A stretch of DNA of 11,469 nt, taken from positions 1-11,469 of the forward strand of contig JBDHRV010000120.1 of the NCBI GenBank assembly GCA_039807745.1. The letters are read 5' to 3'. The DNA is from JAEUMW01 sp039807745. Its GTDB lineage: Bacteria; Pseudomonadota; Gammaproteobacteria; Burkholderiales; JAEUMW01. Below the pieces are notes generated by a model, which saw nothing but the letters and a program-made list of their open reading frames with translations, was not told the DNA's origin and ran no database searches. A program made the translations under genes and the position numbers. Position 1 is the stretch's first letter, and every line of letters begins with the position of its first letter. Below are positions 9,301 to 11,469 of the stretch, in pieces.

Positions 9301-9526
9301 CGTCTGGGAATGGACGCGCAGCCGTTACGGCGATTACCCGTATCGCGCTGAAGACGGCCGCGAGCCAGCGCAACCGGATACAGGTGATCTGATGGTCCTG
9401 CGCGGCGGCTCGTGGCGCTACCTTCGCGACCACGCGCGCTGTGCCTGTCGCTACTGGCTTCCTCCCGTCAGCCGCTTCGGCCACCTCGGGTTTCGGGTGG
9501 TCTTGTGCGCTTCCCCTGTTGCTTGA
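6386..9526 (+). CDS. DUF4062-NACHT protein with DGR-diversified FGE-sulfatase/C-type-lectin-fold C-terminus
   Basis: This 1046-residue protein is the DGR target. Residues about 6-120 are a DUF4062 domain (KVFISSTLEDL at 8-18, VVVAIVAHRHGW), a TIR/Rossmann-like domain found at the N-terminus of STAND proteins. A pre-NACHT segment (LRGIE, then YVPLRA) leads into the NTPase: Walker A GGPGSGKT at 298-305, Walker B LLLDGLDE with D406-E410, TCR at 439-441, and the winged-helix signature FIHLAFQEFL at 639-648. A HEAT-like helical region (RARAGDALARVGDPRFD) precedes the C-terminal domain at about 786-1046, of FGE-sulfatase/C-type-lectin fold (LGFVHIP, GNVWEW at 971-976, VLRGGSW at 1004-1010, GFRVV). 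The oxidase cysteine pattern of true formylglycine-generating enzymes is not seen, so it should be a binding scaffold. Residues 1003-1044 are encoded by VR. The protein is presumably a cytosolic sensor whose ligand specificity is changed by the DGR. It is likely co-transcribed with the two genes upstream, and an intrinsic terminator follows. Confidence 0.9.
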   Translation: MDETSIPKVFISSTLEDLQPFREKAREAILRLGWVPIDCGYWPAGGNPPLATCLERVDDADVVVAIVAHRHGWTPADQPAGEYKSITRLECERAKAKGIEGIPFLVDEKATWEGLVKETDRINEAPTDKIAEVAAEVGRNVTALKHFKAWLDQIGTRKTFSNPDQLATEVLHALKEWGERSGLKGSAARSDRRSQDQLGQQINAYLRWLRARTESIELRGIERAGGAPVVLLPLETAYVPLRAKSMPRLGEAEELVAARRRPSRKRRTKPGEEKSTGHEADILLNEVLGLGNRLVIVGGPGSGKTTVLLHMAWAIASSRLSGEPDPARSRLGLSLAPAELPLPIFVPLASFARYRRSLPANAPASAKRLDCFISHYLTEMHGDFDLPADFFVQLLNDGRNVLLLLDGLDEVANENERADVRAAVENLVSGRDAMRVVVTCRTVAYRSGRTALGAKFRELTVQPLDPEQHIAPMVRQAYACIYPNDSTLCADRIKDLLAGIQRLEAERRARLGEHADVLVDSPLMVRLLLIVHFNNRTLPDERADLFDKAVNALLQVDYAHEQSVATELSTDWKLFRDMAQHLALHMHQQGRDQGREIEEPALKKALSDDAEFKPRIDDFLSHSRQRGSVLEEREGVYRFIHLAFQEFLVARYLREVTGAEGREAILAALTDRLEDSWWREPILLLAGYMGVNAAKSARDFLAALAGAGKTANAQLAAAELAGAAAAEWRESGEVTRAACAGRIVEMLNEAKTLADSRPIVRARAGDALARVGDPRFDRDRFFLAADEMLGFVHIPDDPDFRIGTRKADAKRVAEIIGGDVSRDEFNDELTPTPEFYITRHPVTVAQFRAFVEDAHFEVGDAALRDPDGRPVRYVNWYDALAYCRWLHEKVATSSALKGSVATLVREHGWRVTLPSELEWEKAARGGLSNAVFSWGDTPDPNRANYSDTGIGDTSAVGCFPANGFGLFDMIGNVWEWTRSRYGDYPYRAEDGREPAQPDTGDLMVLRGGSWRYLRDHARCACRYWLPPVSRFGHLGFRVVLCASPVA
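9391..9516 (+). repeat. DGR variable repeat (VR)
   Basis: This 126-base segment at the 3' end of the DUF4062-NACHT-lectin gene aligns without gaps to 9676-9801 (offset 285). There are 21 differences, all at positions where the downstream copy has A: 10 became T, 8 C and 3 G. No non-adenine position differs. The variable codons are residues 1003, 1011-1013, 1016, 1023-1026, 1028-1029, 1031-1034 and 1044; D1015 has a template adenine but is unchanged. The last 30 shared bases (9486-9515) contain no template adenine and are identical, as expected for the IMH end where cDNA synthesis is primed. The next base (9516) is an A-to-C difference and 9517 differs at a non-A, marking the edge of homology. 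Confidence 0.97.
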
Positions 9527-9527
9527 G

Positions 9528-9577
9528 CTCTGATCTCTGGTGCTCTGCACTCTGTGACTCTGGTCGCTCCGGCTCTG
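9528..9577 (+). repeat. Short CTCTG direct repeats immediately after the VR gene stop
   Basis: Exact CTCTG pentamers begin at 9528, 9535, 9543, 9550, 9558 and 9573, so spacing alternates 7, 8, 7, 8 and then 15. A degenerate CTCCG lies in the gap at 9567-9571. The array starts two bases after the stop codon of the target gene and ends before the paired hairpins. Its position between VR and the terminator, in a region that DGRs use for target recognition, makes a role in retrohoming or in transcript structure possible; it may equally be slippage-derived low-complexity DNA. Confidence 0.7.
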
Positions 9578-9586
9578 GAGGGGGTG

Positions 9587-9604
9587 CGGGGGAGCCTTCC
9601 CCCG
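9587..9604. other. Hairpin downstream of VR, possible DGR target-recognition cruciform
   Basis: The perfect 7-bp inverted repeat CGGGGGA / TCCCCCG with a 4-base GCCT loop ends exactly where the terminator stem begins. In the Bordetella phage DGR, a short-stem, four-base-loop hairpin/cruciform just after VR stimulates retrohoming. This one has similar dimensions but lies 71 bases past VR and lacks the GRNA loop described for that system. It may simply strengthen transcription termination. Confidence 0.45.
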
Positions 9605-9627
9605 CCCGCGCGCAGCGCGGGTTTTTT
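9605..9627 (+). terminator. Intrinsic terminator of the NACHT operon
   Basis: A perfect 7-bp GC-only stem, CCCGCGC / GCGCGGG (9605-9611 and 9615-9621), has loop GCA and is followed directly by six T residues (9622-9627). It lies about 80 bases after the stop codon of the DUF4062-NACHT gene. It should end mRNA from the upstream operon before TR, implying separate transcription of the template RNA. Confidence 0.88.
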
Positions 9628-9632
9628 CGCGT

Positions 9633-9638
9633 TATGAT
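9633..9638 (+). promoter_or_regulatory. Candidate -10 element for the TR transcript
   Basis: TATGAT, 5 of 6 to the sigma70 -10 consensus, lies 5 bases after the terminator T-run and about 38 bases before TR. The matching -35 window falls in the terminator stem and has no good TTGACA-like hexamer. The call rests on this one hexamer and on the need for a TR promoter after the terminator. Confidence 0.25.
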
Positions 9639-9639
9639 T

Positions 9640-10056
9640 CCCTTGCCGGGTGGCAACACTCGGTCAGGCGGTCTGGAAGGTCCTGCGCGGCGGCTCGTGG
9701 AACAACAATCGCGACAACGCGCGCTGTGCCTGTCGCAACAGGAATCAACCCGACAACCGCAACGACAACATCGGGTTTCGGGTGGTCTTGTGCGCTTCCC
9801 ACGTTCTTCCGCCCCTTCTTCTGGTTCCGTCCCTCGGGGCGGGACGGCGCGCCGGAGCATGCAGGCCGGTGGCGTTCCGGAAATGCGAGCCGATCCGCGC
9901 AAGCGGATTTGCCCGCCGAGGCGAAGGAAGAAGAACAGCGCCAGACAGGTCTGGTCCGCGCGCATGCCGCAGGGCAGGCCGAAACGCGGGGCATCGACCG
10001 CGCCGGGCGCATAGGCAAGCTCGGGCACGGCCTGGTCACACGACCCGCCGTGCCCG
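9640..10056 (+). ncRNA. Putative TR RNA with structured 3' spacer (ends approximate)
   Basis: DGR template RNAs extend past TR into a structured spacer that recruits the RT-Avd complex and primes cDNA synthesis. Here the 279 bases from TR to avd (9802-10080) hold no recognisable gene but contain several perfect inverted repeats. CCGTCCC/GGGACGG is at 9827-9847, starting 26 bases after TR. ATCCGC/GCGGAT closes a GCAA (GNRA-type) tetraloop at 9893-9908. CGGGCACGG/CCGTGCCCG is at 10022-10056. The 5' end is set just after the candidate -10 element and the 3' end at the last hairpin; both are guesses. The transcript might also continue as the leader of the RT mRNA. Confidence 0.5.
9676..9801 (+). 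repeat. DGR template repeat (TR)
   Basis: This non-coding donor repeat matches VR at every non-adenine position over 126 bases. It has 28 adenines, strongly clustered in codon positions 1 and 2 when read in the VR frame. Nine codons are AAC or AAT, whose randomisation can give 15 amino acids and never a stop. Read in frame it would encode VLRGGSWNNNRDNAR and then RNRNQPDNRNDN followed by IGFRVV, the usual asparagine-rich DGR template pattern. It lies in the same orientation as VR, 159 bases beyond it, between the operon terminator and avd. It is transcribed to RNA and reverse-transcribed with errors opposite A; it is itself not altered. Confidence 0.97.
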
Positions 10057-10080
10057 CCCCGCTCTCATGGCATCGCGCGC

Positions 10081-10452
10081 TCACGCCTTCCCGGCCGTGG
10101 CTGCATGTCGTGTCTGGCGAATCCAGCCGCCCAGCAGTTTGCCCACGCCTGCAACCATGCGGCTCGCGTGCTGGTATTGCCCGCTGCTCAACCAATCCCA
10201 CTGGCGAGCCAGCCGCAAATAGAGCCGCAGCTTGTTGAGGTACGCATCGGCTGATCGCAAGTGCTCCAGGCGCTGCATGCCCTCGCGAGCATTGGCCTCG
10301 AAGATTGCTTCCTGAAAGTCCAGCAGAGTGCCTTGCAGGCGCTGGGTGACGACGAAGCGCTGCGCTTTCGGAAACCGATCGCACTGGGGTAGCAACCACG
10401 TCAGCAAGTCGTAGGTCTGGGTGAAGATCACCAGCTCTTTGGCGTTTCGCAT
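10081..10452 (-). CDS. avd: Avd, DGR accessory variability protein (four-helix bundle)
   Basis: This 123-residue protein starts at the ATG complementary to 10450-10452, with a strong GAGGAGA Shine-Dalgarno (10461-10467 complement) 8 bases upstream. The sequence has the family's run of features in order: FTQTYDLLTWLLPQCDRFPKAQRF, then QRLQGTLLDFQEAI, then LNKLRLYLRLARQW, then QYQHASRMVAGVGKLLGGW near the end. Length and composition fit the four-helix-bundle Avd family (related to the S23 protein fold), which forms a basic pentameric barrel that binds the DGR RT and template RNA and is needed for mutagenic retrohoming. Unusually it is on the opposite strand to VR, TR and RT, and lies between TR and RT. 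Its start is only 17 bases from the RT start, so its promoter must lie inside the RT gene and its mRNA is antisense to any TR-to-RT read-through transcript. Confidence 0.93.
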   Translation of the reverse strand: MRNAKELVIFTQTYDLLTWLLPQCDRFPKAQRFVVTQRLQGTLLDFQEAIFEANAREGMQRLEHLRSADAYLNKLRLYLRLARQWDWLSSGQYQHASRMVAGVGKLLGGWIRQTRHAATAGKA

Positions 10453-10469
10453 GGCACCATTCTCCTCAA

Positions 10470-11469
10470 ATGGGCGCCATGTTCGACGCGATCACCGAGT
10501 GGGACAACCTGTGGGAGGCCTTTCGCCTCGCCGCGCGCGGCAAGCGCCGCAAGGGCAGCGCCGCGACCTTCGAGCATCAGGTCGCCGACCGGCTGGTCGC
10601 GCTGCAGCGCGAGCTCAAATCGAAGACCTATCGGCCCGGCGCGTACCGCCACTTCTTCATCCACGAGCCCAAGCGGCGCAAGATCAGCGCGGCGCCCTTC
10701 CGCGACCGCGTCGTCCACCACGCGCTCTGCAACATAATCGAGCCAGTCTTCGAGGCGCGTTTCATCCCTGACAGCTACGCCAACCGTGTCGGCAAGGGCA
10801 CGCACCGCGCGCTCGACCGCGTGCAGGCGTTGGCACAGCGGCATCGCTACGTGCTGCGCGCCGATGTCGTGCGCCACTTTCCGTCGCTCGACCACGGTAT
10901 TCTGCGCGCCAAGATCGCGCGGACGATCCGCGACCCTGACGTGCTCTGGTTGGTCGACACGATCCTGGCGAGCGGCGATGGCGTGCTCGCGGACGAATAC
11001 GAGATGGTCTACTTCGCGGGCGACGACCTGCTCGCCGCCTGCCGGCCGCGCGGACTGCCCATCGGCAATCTCACGTCGCAGTTCTGGTCGAATGTCTACC
11101 TGAACGACTTCGACTGGTTCGTGCTACGGGAACTGCGCTGCGCGGCGTACCTGCGCTACGTGGACGATCTCGCCCTGTTCAGCGACAGCAAGCACGCGCT
11201 GTGGGGTTGGAAACGCGCGATCATCGATCGGCTCGCGCGCGAGCGGTTGACGATTCACGAGACCCAGGCGCAGGTACTGCCGACGCGCTGCGGTATTCCG
11301 TGGCTCGGCTTCGTCGTCTTCCCGACCCACCGATTGCTCAAACAGCGCAATGCGGTGAACTTCAGCCGCCGCTTCGAACGGAATATCGCTCGCTATCGAG
11401 ACCGCGAGATGAGCTTCGCGGAGCTCACCGTCAGCGTGCAGGGCTGGGTGAACCACGTGCGGTACGCCG
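10470..11469 (+). CDS. DGR reverse transcriptase, 3' partial
   Basis: The frame is open from the ATG at 10470 to the window edge: 333 codons plus one base, no stop. DGR RTs are usually about 320-400 residues, so perhaps 30-60 residues are missing. The N-terminus (LWEAFRLAARGKRRK) is typical. Palm residues are present: D132 in LRADVVRHFPSLDH and the YVDD box at 230-233. The motif PIGNLTSQFWSNVYLNDFD (I198 onward) is the DGR-specific form of RT motif 4, where other RTs have a QG-type motif; residues here are linked to adenine-specific infidelity. The distal part (WLGFVVFP, SVQGWVNHVRYA) matches the thumb region. A second ATG at 10479 is an alternative start; neither has a visible Shine-Dalgarno. 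The enzyme copies TR RNA to mutagenised cDNA for VR replacement, together with Avd. Expression may depend on read-through from the TR transcript. Confidence 0.95.
   Translation, partial: MGAMFDAITEWDNLWEAFRLAARGKRRKGSAATFEHQVADRLVALQRELKSKTYRPGAYRHFFIHEPKRRKISAAPFRDRVVHHALCNIIEPVFEARFIPDSYANRVGKGTHRALDRVQALAQRHRYVLRADVVRHFPSLDHGILRAKIARTIRDPDVLWLVDTILASGDGVLADEYEMVYFAGDDLLAACRPRGLPIGNLTSQFWSNVYLNDFDWFVLRELRCAAYLRYVDDLALFSDSKHALWGWKRAIIDRLARERLTIHETQAQVLPTRCGIPWLGFVVFPTHRLLKQRNAVNFSRRFERNIARYRDREMSFAELTVSVQGWVNHVRYA

Noticed and set aside
10022..10056. 9-bp hairpin as the terminator of avd
   Set aside because: On the avd strand the stem is not followed by a T-run, so it is better treated as part of the TR-RNA spacer structure.
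9650..10222. Open frame reading through TR as a protein with a lectin-like start
   Set aside because: The lectin-like part is just TR read in the VR frame. After TR the translation is low-complexity, there is no good ribosome-binding site, and TR is expected to be non-coding.
9632..10399. Minus-strand open frame covering TR, the spacer and part of avd
   Set aside because: It overlaps the well-supported avd gene in another frame and shows no family resemblance.
10421..10771. Plus-strand 116-residue frame over the RT start
   Set aside because: It is a shadow of the RT gene; the RT frame from 10470 carries all conserved motifs.
1..11469. tRNA, rRNA, CRISPR array or insertion sequence
   Set aside because: No cloverleaf, rRNA-like stretch, regularly spaced palindromic repeats or transposase was found on either strand.

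Overview
This is a high-GC bacterial window, very probably proteobacterial by codon use, ribosome-binding sites and gene style. Its core is a complete-looking diversity-generating retroelement (DGR) inside an island of nucleotide-signalling and STAND-NTPase genes that look like immune or conflict proteins. Combining DGRs with NACHT and TIR proteins is known from large-genome, often multicellular or aggregate-forming bacteria, such as purple sulfur bacteria related to Thiohalocapsa. The host cannot be fixed from this sequence alone.

Layout. 1-273 (+): 3' end of a TPR/DUF4071 (MAP3K TRAFs-binding type) protein. 291-1340 (-): SLOG domain fused to a TIR-like/nucleoside-deoxyribosyltransferase-like domain. 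1341-1868: divergent control region with no convincing gene. 1869-2744 (+): TIR-like protein. 2756-6319 (+): TIR-NACHT STAND protein with a long helical C-terminus and a possible LysM-like segment. 6386-9526 (+): DUF4062-NACHT protein ending in an FGE-sulfatase/C-type-lectin-fold domain whose last 42 codons are the DGR variable repeat (VR). 9527-9675: CTCTG pentamer repeats, two hairpins (the second an intrinsic terminator) and a possible promoter. 9676-9801: template repeat (TR). 9802-10080: non-coding spacer with several hairpins. 10081-10452 (-): avd. 10470-11469 (+): DGR reverse transcriptase, cut by the window edge about 30-60 residues before its expected end.

VR (9391-9516) and TR (9676-9801) align without gaps over 126 bases. 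All 21 differences fall on TR adenines (21 of 28 adenines changed) and none on any other base. This is the defining signature of adenine-specific mutagenic retrohoming. TR uses nine AAY codons at the presumed ligand-binding positions.

Working model (inference): the RT with Avd copies TR RNA with adenine errors and rewrites the C-terminal lectin-fold surface of the DUF4062-NACHT protein. Ligand binding by that surface would trigger NACHT oligomerisation. The upstream TIR-NACHT and TIR-like proteins, probably in the same operon, could act as NAD+-consuming or nucleotide-signal effectors. In effect the window would encode an innate-immune-like module with a self-diversifying sensor.
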